A DNA stretch of 62,592 bases from CAZDVQ01 sp964508975 (lineage in GTDB: Bacteria > Bacteroidota > Bacteroidia > Chitinophagales > Saprospiraceae), in NCBI GenBank assembly GCA_964508975.1, contig CAZDVQ010000021.1, positions 1 through 62,592 on the forward strand. The letters are read 5' to 3'. The notes below the pieces were generated by a model. That model searched no databases and was not told where the DNA came from. It saw nothing but the letters and a program-made list of their open reading frames with translations. This document shows, piece by piece, positions 8,744-17,065 of this stretch. The number at the start of each line of letters is the position of its first letter. Positions within the stretch are counted from its first letter, which is position 1. Made by a program: the position numbers and the translations under genes.

Positions 8744-8772
8744 TTGAATTTAAAAACAATCCCTTATCTTAG
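8744..8772 (+). promoter_or_regulatory. Bacteroidota-type promoter (-33 TTG, -7 TATCTTAG)
   Basis: TTG at 8744-8746 and TATCTTAG at 8765-8772 (one mismatch to TAnnTTTG), 18 nt apart. The expected start near 8779 precedes ATG 8798, supporting that start rather than the in-frame ATG at 8744. Confidence 0.6.
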
Positions 8773-8797
8773 GGCTCCATACCCAAACAAACCGAAC

Positions 8798-10030
8798 ATG
8801 AAACAACTCATTTTACTGTGCCTCTGTTTGGCACAAATTCAGCTGTATGCTGGTGGAGAACTCCTAGATTACAAATTAGTACGCGATTTTTCGGAAGCCG
8901 ACTTACAGGCCATGTGGAAAAGCCAGGGCATTCCCAAAGTGGTATCCCCCATTAAAAATGGCGTGCAGGTATACGATATAACCTACACCACCCACTGGCA
9001 CGATGGCAGCGTGATTAAAGCTACCGGCCTGTATTTTGTACCCAAGGCGCCTAAACAAGCCCTACCCCGTTTGGTGTACCACCACGGCACCGTGGTAATG
9101 CCCGCCCGCGATATTGACTATAACGGTGAAAGCACCATCTGCCTCGTTTTTGCCGCAGACGGTTATGCCGTACACTTCCCGGATTACATCGGTTTGGGCC
9201 GTGGCGATAAATTCCACCTCTACCAACACGCCGATTCCGAAGGACAAGCTTCTGTTGATATGCTCCTGGCTATCGAACAACTCAACAAGATCATTGCGGT
9301 TGAGGTGACAGAACAGCTTTTCCTCACCGGCTACTCGCAAGGCGGCCACGCCACCATGGCCACGCACAAGATGATTCAGGAACAACATGCCGACCGTTGG
9401 ACGGTCACGGCATCCTCGCCCATGTCGGGCGCATACCACATGAGTGGCCCGCAAAGCGAAACCATGTTCCGCGAATATACCCAACCGCACTACCTACCCT
9501 ATTTACTCCGTGCTTTTGACGAGGTATACCAAGTAGTTGATGGCGACTTTTACAAGCAAACCTTCAAGCCACCTTACGACGAGATGGTGCCACAGCTCTT
9601 CGATGGCCAGCATTCCATCGGTCAAATCAACGACGCCCTGCCCAAAATACCCAAGGATATGGTCCGCGACTCGCTCGTAAACCTATACTTGACCGACCCT
9701 AACTTTACCTTCAAACTAGCCCTTCAGGCCAACGATCTTCACGACTGGAAACCCGAGGCACCGGTTCAACTCTGCTTTTGCCAAAGCGATGAAGAGGTAT
9801 ACTACAAAAATGCCCTCTCGGCTTACGAACACATGCGCGCCCGCGGGGCCAAGCACGTGACCAAACGCAGCGGAGGCAAAAAATTTGGCCATTTCAAATG
9901 CGCTGGGTTCTCGGCCATGTACGCCAAAATGTATTTCGATAGCTTCCGCAAAGGCTCAAAACATGGCCGTAAAGGCCCCATTGGCAAACGCTTGATTATT
10001 TGGCTAGGCCGTAGCATCACCAAGCCGTAA
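8798..10030 (+). CDS. Secreted alpha/beta hydrolase (secretory-lipase-like)
   Basis: 410 residues from ATG 8798: MKQLILLCLCLAQIQLYAGG is a signal peptide. The body is an alpha/beta-hydrolase with the oxyanion strand LVYHHGTVV, the motif AADGYAVHFPDYIGLG and nucleophile elbow GYSQGGHAT (GxSxG). The order and spacing match the secretory lipase/PhaC-like esterase group that handles peptides or lipids; the acid and His of the triad are probably in the segments SDEEVYYKNAL and KKFGHFKC. Ends with a short basic tail (GSKHGRKGPIGKRLIIW). Substrate cannot be named. The DUF4350 gene follows 31 bp downstream but has its own -7 elements. Confidence 0.8.
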   Translation: MKQLILLCLCLAQIQLYAGGELLDYKLVRDFSEADLQAMWKSQGIPKVVSPIKNGVQVYDITYTTHWHDGSVIKATGLYFVPKAPKQALPRLVYHHGTVVMPARDIDYNGESTICLVFAADGYAVHFPDYIGLGRGDKFHLYQHADSEGQASVDMLLAIEQLNKIIAVEVTEQLFLTGYSQGGHATMATHKMIQEQHADRWTVTASSPMSGAYHMSGPQSETMFREYTQPHYLPYLLRAFDEVYQVVDGDFYKQTFKPPYDEMVPQLFDGQHSIGQINDALPKIPKDMVRDSLVNLYLTDPNFTFKLALQANDLHDWKPEAPVQLCFCQSDEEVYYKNALSAYEHMRARGAKHVTKRSGGKKFGHFKCAGFSAMYAKMYFDSFRKGSKHGRKGPIGKRLIIWLGRSITKP

Positions 10031-10057
10031 TACCTTTGTGTAATTTTATTACCTTTG
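10031..10057 (+). promoter_or_regulatory. Two TACCTTTG -7 elements before the DUF4350 gene
   Basis: Perfect TAnnTTTG matches at 10031-10038 and 10050-10057. The first would give a ~18-nt leader to ATG 10062; the second would give an almost leaderless message. Confidence 0.5.
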
Positions 10058-10061
10058 CAGT

Positions 10062-11417
10062 ATGTCAGGATCTAAGGACAATAGGATTGGAATCGTTATA
10101 GGTGTAGCGGCGCTGCTGCTATTCCTGCTGTTCTTTTTTACCCGTGATAAAGGTAATAAGTACGACTGGGTGGAAAGCTACAAAACAAAATCGGTTCAAC
10201 CCTACCAACTCAGCCTGCTCCAGACACTGCTCGAGAAATATATGCCCGAGCAGAAAAATAAGGAATTGACCGGTTCACTCGTCAAACACCTGAGTGCTGA
10301 AAAAGGTAACCAAGGTGCAAACTTCCTATTCATCGGCTCCGAGTGCGAGCTCGACATGGATGAATCCGACTCCCTGCTTGCGTTTGTCGACGCTGGTGGT
10401 ACTGCCATGATTTCAAGCTTTAATATGCCAGAATATATCATGGAAACCATCTACTACGACCCCTGCGACGAGGATGTAGAAGATGATAGCTACTCGGAAT
10501 CTGACTACGAAGAGGATTCTGACTACGAGGAGGAAGAGGAGGAGGAGGTTTTCCGTGACCCTGGCTATGATTATATAGGCGATACCATTGCCACGCTCAA
10601 CTTCAATAATGCCAGCTTGGCACTCGACAAAGCATTGAGCATTTCGTACGTTGTTGTCGATAAAAAGGAACTTAATTACTGGCAGTACTGGGTTGAGGCC
10701 GAGGACTGCAACCCGCTTTTCAGCCCAGTTGTACCACTCGGAACCGTGGAGTGCCAAAAGAAAAAGCATGTCAATTTCTTAAAAATACCACACGGCAAAG
10801 GTAATTTTTACTTTCACGCCACCCCGCTCGTTTTTACCAACTTTTGGCTGCGCGATACCACTTGCTACGAATATTGCAGCAAACTACTCAGCCACATGCC
10901 CGAGGGCGAGTTGATGTGGAAACTAGGCAGGCACACCTCGCCCAACAACTACAAAGACGACAAGTACGGCGACAAAACACCGCTCCAGTACATCCTCTCG
11001 CAAGCAGAGCTGCGCTGGGCCTGGTATATCCTGCTCGGCACCGCCATATTGTTCCTGCTCTTCCAATCCAAGCGCCGCCAACGCATCATCCCCGTGGCCG
11101 ACGAGAACGAAAACACCTCGCTTGTTTTCATCAAAACACTGGGCCGTTTATCGTTCCAGCAAAGCGCCCACAGCAAGCTGGCAGCACAAAAAATGAAACT
11201 CTTCCTGCTGTTCATCCGCAACCGCTACCAAATCAGCAGCAAAACATACGATGAACCCTTCTTTAAACGGCTATCGCTTAAAGCGGAGCTACCTTTAGAG
11301 CAAATCGAGGACCTCTTCAAAACCTGGCGCAAAGTAGAAAAAGCCTACAACCTCGAGACCGATATGCTCGTCACCTTCCACCAAAAAATGGATTGGTTCT
11401 ACAAAAATTGTAAGTAG
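10062..11417 (+). CDS. DUF4350 domain-containing membrane protein
   Basis: 451 residues. N-terminal TM helix (IGIVIGVAALLLFLLFFF), then an extracytoplasmic domain beginning KYDWVESYKTKSVQPYQLSL, a DUF4350 hallmark, with ANFLFIGSECELD and FVDAGGTAMISS. An acidic low-complexity loop (many Asp/Glu/Ser/Tyr, residues ~140-165) interrupts it. A second TM helix (WAWYILLGTAILFLLF) is followed by a basic cytoplasmic tail with the family motif RIIPVADENENTSLVFIKTL. In many Bacteroidota this family sits with MoxR ATPase and DUF58 genes; here it stands alone. Function is not established. Confidence 0.85.
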   Translation: MSGSKDNRIGIVIGVAALLLFLLFFFTRDKGNKYDWVESYKTKSVQPYQLSLLQTLLEKYMPEQKNKELTGSLVKHLSAEKGNQGANFLFIGSECELDMDESDSLLAFVDAGGTAMISSFNMPEYIMETIYYDPCDEDVEDDSYSESDYEEDSDYEEEEEEEVFRDPGYDYIGDTIATLNFNNASLALDKALSISYVVVDKKELNYWQYWVEAEDCNPLFSPVVPLGTVECQKKKHVNFLKIPHGKGNFYFHATPLVFTNFWLRDTTCYEYCSKLLSHMPEGELMWKLGRHTSPNNYKDDKYGDKTPLQYILSQAELRWAWYILLGTAILFLLFQSKRRQRIIPVADENENTSLVFIKTLGRLSFQQSAHSKLAAQKMKLFLLFIRNRYQISSKTYDEPFFKRLSLKAELPLEQIEDLFKTWRKVEKAYNLETDMLVTFHQKMDWFYKNCK

Positions 11418-11428
11418 GTCCATCAAAA

Positions 11429-11520
11429 GCGCCTCCCCCCGCCGCGTTGCGGCGACCCCCTCCACTGCACAGCCGCTATGCGTCTGTTGGTAGCGGGGGT
11501 TAGGCGAGCGAAGCTCGCCG
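11429..11520. repeat. GC-rich intergenic module, class A
   Basis: Framework GCGCCTCCCCCC-[hairpin]-GACCCCCTCCACTGCAC-[hairpin]-GGTAGCGGGGGTT-[hairpin]. In this copy the hairpins are GCCGC-GTT-GCGGC, a weak CGC-TAT-GCG and GGCGAGC-GAA-GCTCGCC. Other class-A copies lie at 16308-16403 (inverted) and 22527-22624, with different stem sequences at the same places. Followed at 11520-11546 by NGTTCAT heptamers. Confidence 0.8.
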
Positions 11521-11549
11521 GTTCATTGTTCATCGTTCATCGTTATTTT

Positions 11550-11679
11550 TGGGCGTGCCCCTCGCAGCGCATGGCGATACGCCATACGCTTTAGCTCGGG
11601 TCGCTACCCTACACGCTCGCTATCCGCTCGGTGCTACGCACCGCCGCCTACGGCGGCGCGTTCCGGGCAGCTCACGCGA
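11550..11679. repeat. GC-rich intergenic module, class B
   Basis: Framework GGGCGTGCCCCTCGC...CTCGGGTCGCT...CACGCTCGCTATCCGCTCGG...CCGGGCAGCTCACGCG with hairpins ATGGCG/CGCCAT, GGTGC-TAC-GCACC and GCCGCC-TAC-GGCGGC. Direct-orientation copy at 20036-20171, inverted copy at 28318-28449. Overlaps the false upstream extension of the next gene. Confidence 0.8.
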
Positions 11680-11717
11680 ATAGTGTTCAGTTGTCCACTC
11701 CCCCTAAAACCCACCCC

Positions 11718-13229
11718 ATGCCCTTCAAATATATCTTCCCCATAATATTTACTATAGTTTCATGGTCCCAAGTCACGGCCCAGCAACCCCGACTTAGTCC
11801 ATTGGAGCAAAAATACCAGTACTACCGCGACCGCTTTGAAACCCGCTTCATCTCGGTAGGTGAAGAAGCCGGGCAATGCATTCCCGTAACCTTGTACCAA
11901 TGCGATTGCTGGTGCAACAGTCCACGGGTTCAAATGTACGAGGTGGTTGGAAAAAATCGCCGTAGCGTTCAATCTCTACCGTTCTACGCCGATACCGCCT
12001 GGATTTGTAATTTGTACAAAGACAAGCTTAGCACTACATCGGGGAAAATCAGCCTGGAGGCCGCCGAATGTGGCATCAACATGCAATCGCCCAACAAGCG
12101 CCACCCCGACGAGGCAGGCGGCTTCATCGACCTCTCCGATCAGCAAGGCTGGGGCGATTATGTCTCGTACCTAGCTACCAGCTACGCCCTACTGGCCCAA
12201 GATAACAGTCCCGAAGGCCAAAGGGCCAAACAAAAAATAGCCCATGATATTTTACTGGCCCTGAAGGCCATACCACGCATCATCCTAAAAGGCTACCAGC
12301 TATTTGGTCAAATGCCACCGCCCGATAGCTACAATGCCTGGTTTATCCGCAACGACGGAGAAGCCGACGCTTGGAAATACTTTCAACACCTCGACGATAC
12401 GCCTTGGCCTGTACGCTGCGTGTCTGGGCCATACGCCTGCTTCGACCCCAACAACCTATAAGGCATGATTGCCAAGCTCAAGTTTACCAGCCAGGATCAA
12501 ATGGTAGCCATCATCTGGGGTTTAGCCTTCGTGAAACGCTTCATCCCCGCCGAGCTGGAAGTTGAGGGCATCACAATCGTAGGATTTGCCCAACAACTGG
12601 CCAAGGATATGCTGCAACAACTCTACAAAGCTGGCTGGCGCATAGAAACGCCCGACGGTAAGTTGCTCGGTACCGCCGTGGGCGGTGCCGTGATGGCCTA
12701 CGGGTATGGCTTTGACAAATGCGGGGAGTTTATTTACGGCAAGTTGCTGGGCAAGTATAAAGGTCTACCATCGGTTGGCGATAATTTTTACCGTGGCTTG
12801 TGGCGTCGGGCTATTGGTCGGTGGGGCCCAGCCTGGAACAATGTGATGTACCTAGGCCTAGCTACTATAGGCAATGCCCGCGACCAAGACTGGATCTACG
12901 AGGTATCCATGAAAGAAGGCCGTTATATTTATCCCTTGATGCACGCCCTACTCCACCAGCAAAAATTGAAACCCCTCCAGGCCGGAATCCTCGAAAACAA
13001 TATGCTGGAAGCCCTAAACCAAGCACCGTGGGAAGGACCATGTTACCCAGCCATGAACAATAGCTGGTGTAATTGTGCGCCCGCCAAAGGTTGGATGGCC
13101 CTAAACCGCTGGACTACCCCACACCTAGAACATCGCAATGGTGAAGGTAGCGGTTTACACCTAGGGCAATTTAACGGACTAGATTTTTTGCTAGCGTATA
13201 ACTTGTATCAATTGTATTATGGGGAGTAG
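11718..13229 (+). pseudogene. Secreted protein of unknown family, interrupted by one in-frame TAA
   Basis: Start ATG 11718 gives a signal peptide (MPFKYIFPIIFTIVSWSQVTAQ). The frame runs to TAA at 12459-12461 and resumes in the same frame three bases later at ATG 12465, continuing to 13229. Read through, it is one protein of 503 codons: ...YACFDPNNL-*-GMIAKLKFTSQDQM... The second half has no signal peptide and no separate promoter. Both halves are rich in Trp/Tyr and helical segments (WGDYVSYLATSYALLAQ; LWRRAIGRWGPAWNNVMYLG), which could suit an alpha/alpha-toroid, but I recognise no family. Either a true nonsense mutation or a base-calling error. Confidence 0.65.
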
Positions 13230-13236
13230 TTCAATA

Positions 13237-13449
13237 CTATAATTCATCTAAAAAAGCTTTAGCTGAAGTCGTCTTTAATTTACCTTTCTTAAACAGTGCT
13301 ACCTCTTGAAGCCCAGCTTTAATATTGTCGAGTATATGCTGCTTTTGATCTTCATCTGTTTCAATTTTCTTGACATACTGGAGGTTTTTAGCTAGCTCAA
13401 TAAAATGGCTATACGCTTTATCTGCAATGTATATAGTTACGTGCCTCAT
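13237..13449 (-). CDS. Antitoxin-like small protein, apparently orphan
   Basis: 70 residues (MRHVTIYIADKAYSHFIELA ... HILDNIKAGLQEVALFKKGK ... KAFLDEL). The pattern of an N-terminal strand, a helix ending in a phrase of the type ILDxIKxGLxEV, and a C-terminal FLDEL resembles the short antitoxin-like proteins that Bacteroidota encode directly before RelE/ParE toxins. Here no toxin follows: the gene converges on the interrupted secreted-protein gene with 7 bp between stops. Assignment by pattern only. Confidence 0.55.
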   Translation of the reverse strand: MRHVTIYIADKAYSHFIELAKNLQYVKKIETDEDQKQHILDNIKAGLQEVALFKKGKLKTTSAKAFLDEL

Positions 13450-13569
13450 CGTTTTGTTGATTTCAGTTAAAAGATAAACGCATGGTTGACAAACCTAAAA
13501 CAGTTTTATCCCTCGCAACGTTACTGGAACCATTGAAAAAATACAATATAAACAAGACCATTGACTTGG

Positions 13570-13920
13570 CTACCGCAACTTATTCAACAACTCTGATAAA
13601 ACACTAACCGACTGCTGTATGGTGTCAACTAGTTTAGGGTCAGCATGATTATTAAAAACAAGTGATTCGTTAAACGAATAATCGCCATGGTTCACGTTAA
13701 TATCCCCTTGCATTTGAATGGGCAACAGGCTTTGCATGGGAACTTTAAAAACCTTGGCAAGGGCTTCAATCCGAGTTAAAGTTATCTCCACCTTGCCATT
13801 TTATAGTTTGCTATAATTGCTTTTGTCAATGCCTAGTTCTTGAGCAACCACCTCTGCTGGGATATTTAATTGGCTGCGGAGCTCTTTTATTTTATTGGCA
13901 GCTAACTGATTGATTGTCAT
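13570..13920 (-). pseudogene. XRE-family HTH regulator interrupted by an in-frame TAA
   Basis: From ATG 13920 (MTINQLAANKIKELRSQLNI) the frame reads ...VVAQELGIDKSNYSKL then TAA (13801-13803), then NGKVEITLTRIEALAKVFKV... to 13570. Related XRE proteins carry Glu in the phrase SxLENGKxxxTLxxIEALAxxF, so GAA to TAA is the simplest explanation. Together it would be about 116 residues: a helix-turn-helix N-terminus and a C-terminal helix (KLVDTIQQSVSVLSELLNKL). A TATATTTG element at 13953-13960 (minus) supports the 13920 start. Possibly reinitiates at GTG 13791, but that fragment would lack half the HTH. Confidence 0.7.
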
Positions 13921-13952
13921 GTAAATATATTTTAAGTTGACGAATAACGAAA

Positions 13953-13960
13953 CAAATATA
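13953..13960 (-). promoter_or_regulatory. -7 element TATATTTG of the HTH gene
   Basis: Exact TAnnTTTG match on the minus strand, 33 nt before ATG 13920. It rules out the longer frame from 13998. The spacing of any -33 element is unclear. Confidence 0.5.
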
Positions 13961-14167
13961 GCGTTTTTCGCAAATATTTCATTGATTTTAGCTAACACCT
14001 TTTAGAAATACAGCGTTATTATTGTATTATCAAATTTGATATACAAGGGATTTTATTGGGTTTCCTTCGGTTTTTACGGCCATAAATTTCGTAAAACACC
14101 CAAACGAGCATACGCCCTGCCGCGTAAAAGATGGGCATATTTATTTAGGATTTTAAAATTTTAGGTT

Positions 14168-14719
14168 ATGAGAATTTCATTGTTTTTTGCTTTTCTTTTC
14201 CTCTTCGTCTCCTGTGAAGATACTAATGATATCAGCCCAGTTGACTACAGTATGAAACTAGAAAATGAAATGGGGTTGAAGTACATTGGTAGCGACCTCT
14301 CGACACTCGGAACTGAATTACCTGATGAACTAAAACGAAATGGCACGTACGATGTTTTTTATAACGAATTTAAAGAAAACTTTATAGTAGTTAAAGCAAC
14401 GGACAATGGTTCAACCGTTGAAGCTTATGAAGTGGAGAACCTTGTTGCTACTAGAGCTATCACGTTAAAATTTAATGATACCAATTTAGAGGTATTGGAT
14501 AAGCAAGGTATGCTGGCTGAGTTTAATATTGTAGGAGGAAAACTAGAGTATACTCATTCTTCCAAAGGCTTAGGCCCAAGACAGGATGGCGAATCTTTTG
14601 GAGGTTGCTTTAGTAGAAATTGGAATAGCTTTTGTGATGGTTTTGTCAGTTGTGCAACACAGATAACGCATCCCTACTCTGTGGCTAGCGCAATAGCTGC
14701 AGTTTGTGCTTTTTCCTAA
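14168..14719 (+). CDS. Lipoprotein with Cys-containing C-terminal segment, function unknown
   Basis: 183 residues. MRISLFFAFLFLFVSC is a lipoprotein signal with Cys 16, followed by EDTNDISPVD, so the protein is probably anchored in an outer or inner membrane leaflet. The middle part is a strand-rich domain with no recognised motif. The last ~45 residues differ in style: SFGGCFSRNWNSFCDGFVSC then a hydrophobic helix rich in Ala (SVASAIAAVCAFS) with four Cys in total. The gene is followed 12 bp later by a small two-helix membrane protein and then a terminator, forming a compact operon. Codon use is more AT-rich than neighbours, which could indicate transfer. Confidence 0.7.
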   Translation: MRISLFFAFLFLFVSCEDTNDISPVDYSMKLENEMGLKYIGSDLSTLGTELPDELKRNGTYDVFYNEFKENFIVVKATDNGSTVEAYEVENLVATRAITLKFNDTNLEVLDKQGMLAEFNIVGGKLEYTHSSKGLGPRQDGESFGGCFSRNWNSFCDGFVSCATQITHPYSVASAIAAVCAFS

Positions 14720-14731
14720 AAACTAGAAAAT

Positions 14732-14917
14732 ATGAAAAAATATTTAATTTTATTAGGCTTATCGGCGACCTTGGTAATGATTGGATCATACACTAAAATT
14801 GTCTCAACAACCCCGAATGCTTTAGTCAATCCTATACTTCTTGCTGGCAATGTAATTGGTCTGATTGGATTAATTGGAGTGTTGTTTAGCATTTTTAGTA
14901 AAACTAAGGCGTCTTAG
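14732..14917 (+). CDS. Small two-helix membrane protein
   Basis: 61 residues: helix 1 (YLILLGLSATLVMIGSY), a short polar linker with STTPNALVNP, helix 2 (ILLAGNVIGLIGLIGVLFSI), basic end (FSKTKAS). The outline is reminiscent of the short GldL-N-terminus-like proteins in Bacteroidota, but the His-Trp-Pro loop typical of GldL is missing, so I do not assign that name. It is 12 bp behind the lipoprotein gene and probably translated from the same message; the pair may act together at the membrane. Confidence 0.65.
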   Translation: MKKYLILLGLSATLVMIGSYTKIVSTTPNALVNPILLAGNVIGLIGLIGVLFSIFSKTKAS

Positions 14918-14939
14918 TCACTTAACTGACTGATTTTCT

Positions 14940-14990
14940 AAGGTGCTTGGAGTATGTCTACAAACAACCCAAGCACCTTATTTTTTTTCA
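14940..14990 (+). terminator. Intrinsic terminator
   Basis: AAGGTGCTTGG ... CCAAGCACCTT stem with a ~18-nt loop followed by A and eight T. Confidence 0.85.
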
Positions 14991-15032
14991 AAAATATTTA
15001 TACTTCAATAGATAAGGATTGCTTCAAGGTAC

Positions 15033-16250
15033 CTATTGTTCGGACTTTACCCAATACGGCTCAAAAACTTTAGCAGCAGCAATACCCGACAACAACAAGC
15101 CGAGCCAAATCAGTACAACAAACAATCCGCTACCTAGGGCAATGCCCAAGCCAATGCCCAATATCAGGTACATCAACAAGAACATCCATAGGCCGGAGCT
15201 GAACAACACGGTGGATATAAACTGCTTGTCTTTAACCTTGTGCTTGGTACGCTGGGTAATATAACGCCCCAAGGGGTAATGCAATACCAAGCCCAATAAG
15301 GCCAAAGGGTAAATTAATATTTGCCACCAGGTGCTGGGCTTCCATTGAATACCTGGCCGAGTATCCAACTGGGCCTCGGCACTAGATTTAGCTTGTTGAA
15401 ACCGTGCTGGGTCAGTTGCTTGCATTTGTACCAAAGCTTGGATAGCCAGTTTTTGCAGGTAGAATGCCTCGTTTAAATCCTTGCCCTCCTTTGCTGCAAC
15501 ACGGGATTGGGCATGAATAAAATCGTAATCCTCGCCGAGTGTAATATGGATCATCTCCGCTTGGAGTGCATCGCTGAGCACATCGGTGAGTTGGCGGAGC
15601 GCCGCCGCGGGTTGCTCCAGGTAAAGTTTATAGTAAGGCCGCAAGTCGATGGCAGGACCAAAACGCACCAGTACATCGGTGCCCAGGGCGTAAGGACTGT
15701 TGTAATTTAGCCCCACGGGAACCAGGTACAAGGGCAAGTCAGGTTTATCCTCTAGTGCCTTAAAGGCCAAGCGGGCCAAGCCTTTTTTAAGGGGCAACAA
15801 ATTGTGGAAATACGAGCCAGCCCCTTCCGGGAAAATACCCACGGGGTCGAGGCGGCGAAGCACGCCGCTGAAAAAAGCAAACGACTCGTCGTTGGCGGTC
15901 ATGCTATCCCGGCCATCGCGCGAACGGTAGATGGGGAACATCTTGAGCGAGATGAGTACCCGACGCATCCAGTTTTTTTTGAACAAATCGGCACGGGTAG
16001 CAAAGTAAGGCGACTTGGGCAGGAAACAAGCCAACAAGAGTGCATCCATGAGGGCGCTCTGGTGGTTGCCGGCATAAATAACCGCAGCATCTTGCGGGAT
16101 ATGCTGTTTGCCTTCAAATTTAATCTGGCGGTAGTACAAGCGCATGGCCCAACGGACCAGTACCTTTAATATCGGGTAGTGCATGGTGTAATATTTCAAG
16201 AACGAAGGGCCAAAGATATTCAAACTTGGCCATTGCAGCGCTTTAGACAT
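15033..16250 (-). CDS. 1-acylglycerol-3-phosphate O-acyltransferase-like (PlsC family) membrane protein
   Basis: 405 residues from ATG 16250; the longer frame extends into a GC-rich repeat and is rejected. ATG 16184 (MHYPILKVLVRWAMRLYYRQ) is a possible shorter start. The acyltransferase motifs are GNHQSALMDAL (block I, catalytic His/Asp), PIYRSRDGRDS (block II region) and GIFPEGAGSYFHNLLPLKKG (block III). The C-terminal ~100 residues contain three or four hydrophobic segments (IYPLALLGLVLHYPLG; LWMFLLMYLILGIGLGIALG; GLFVVLIWLGLLLSGIAAAK), as in the larger Bacteroidota members. Likely role: acyl transfer to a lysophospholipid or glycerophosphate in the inner membrane. Single gene, transcribed away from pnt. 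Confidence 0.8.
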   Translation of the reverse strand: MSKALQWPSLNIFGPSFLKYYTMHYPILKVLVRWAMRLYYRQIKFEGKQHIPQDAAVIYAGNHQSALMDALLLACFLPKSPYFATRADLFKKNWMRRVLISLKMFPIYRSRDGRDSMTANDESFAFFSGVLRRLDPVGIFPEGAGSYFHNLLPLKKGLARLAFKALEDKPDLPLYLVPVGLNYNSPYALGTDVLVRFGPAIDLRPYYKLYLEQPAAALRQLTDVLSDALQAEMIHITLGEDYDFIHAQSRVAAKEGKDLNEAFYLQKLAIQALVQMQATDPARFQQAKSSAEAQLDTRPGIQWKPSTWWQILIYPLALLGLVLHYPLGRYITQRTKHKVKDKQFISTVLFSSGLWMFLLMYLILGIGLGIALGSGLFVVLIWLGLLLSGIAAAKVFEPYWVKSEQ

Positions 16251-16307
16251 GGAAGAACAGCTAAAACAGGGTACAGGAATCGCCACGGAACGGTAGCCGT
16301 GCCGAAA

Positions 16308-16403
16308 CCCGGTCGAGCGTAGCTCGGCCCAACCCCCGCTACCAACGGACGCGCAGCGTCTGTGCAGTGGAGGGGGTCGGCGCATAGCGCCGGGGGGAGG
16401 CGC
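16308..16403. repeat. GC-rich intergenic module, class A (inverted)
   Basis: Reverse complement of the class-A framework: GGCGCATAGCGCC replaces GCCGCGTTGCGGC, and GACGC-GCA-GCGTC and CGAGC-GTA-GCTCG occupy the other two hairpin positions. Stem sequences differ from the 11429 copy while pairing is preserved. Confidence 0.8.
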
Positions 16404-16449
16404 AAAAGACCTTAATTCCAATTAAAATTTTAAAAAAACTTGTACCCTT

Positions 16450-16638
16450 TGCGCGGCGCGGCAATGTCTAGGCCCATTTTTAACGCTTACCGCCGCGCCA
16501 ATGGCTTTTGGGGCGCTGTTTACCCCGGGTTGCGCTGCGCTTACCCGCGGCTATAATCATCCCGCTCCTTTGGAGCGGTGGGACAAAATGTAAATCATTT
16601 ATTCACAATACACCTAAGCCGCCCAGGTTGGGCGGCTC
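16450..16638. repeat. GC-rich modules of other types plus AGGTTG-loop hairpin
   Basis: 16450-16590 carries GTTTACCCCGGGTTGCGCTG, GCTATAATCATCCC and the hairpin CGCTCC-TTT-GGAGCG. 16617-16638 is AGCCGCC-cAGGTTg-GGCGGCT, whose loop recurs with a different, weaker stem at 37629-37650. No gene lies in 16251-17065 apart from these repeats. Confidence 0.65.
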
Positions 16639-16727
16639 TACTGCTGTGGTGGTATATCATATCTGGCAGCATTGATATTAGATGTCCAAAAGATAATCCA
16701 TAATCAACAATCCATAATTCAAAATTT

Positions 16728-16905
16728 AAACCCGCAGCTTCGCTGCGGGTTCCCGCGTTAGCGATGTGGAGCGGTGGCCCGCAGGGCCAGACCGAGCCGC
16801 CGCATTGTAGGGGCAGGGCTTGCCCCTGCCCACGGCGGCGAAGGGCCGAGCGACAGCGAGCCGCGTAACGTAGCGGCGACGCCCTCGGCGGCGCAACGCC
16901 CAAAA
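16728..16905. repeat. GC-rich intergenic module, class E
   Basis: Framework GCGATGTGGAGCGGT-[hairpin]-AGACCG...GGGCCGAGCGACAGCGAGCC.CG.AACGTAGCGG. Hairpin here is GGCCC-GCA-GGGCC; an extra hairpin GGGGCAGGGC/GCCCCTGCCC-type insert is present. 16760-16852 is identical, inverted, to 26291-26383. Followed by ATGAAATGAGTAAATGAC-type short repeats at 16920-16940. Confidence 0.85.
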
Positions 16906-17035
16906 GAAGAATAGAACAAACGATGAAATGAGTAAATGACTATTGATGATCTTGAAGGTAAATACGAAGTTTTGACTATGATCCCATCCTTTTTGGGCCA
17001 CAGGCAGCACATATACAAAAAGTGAAAAAAAATAC

Positions 17036-17043
17036 TATTTTTG
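17036..17043 (+). promoter_or_regulatory. -7 element TATTTTTG of the pnt operon
   Basis: Exact TAnnTTTG match; start expected near 17050, leaving ~16 nt before the TTG start at 17066. Confidence 0.55.
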
Positions 17044-17065
17044 TAATACCTAAAACCAAAATGCC

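Noticed and set aside
13482..13607. 41-codon plus ORF beginning MVDKPKTVLSLATLLEPLKK
   Set aside because: Overlaps the HTH pseudogene end and has no promoter or family support; too short to support.
12459..13803. Stop-codon reassignment of TAA
   Set aside because: TAA is the normal stop of many intact genes here (for example carA and eno), so the two internal TAA codons are mutations or errors, not recoding.
16595..17018. Several overlapping minus ORFs
   Set aside because: All are translations of GC-rich module sequence in different frames.
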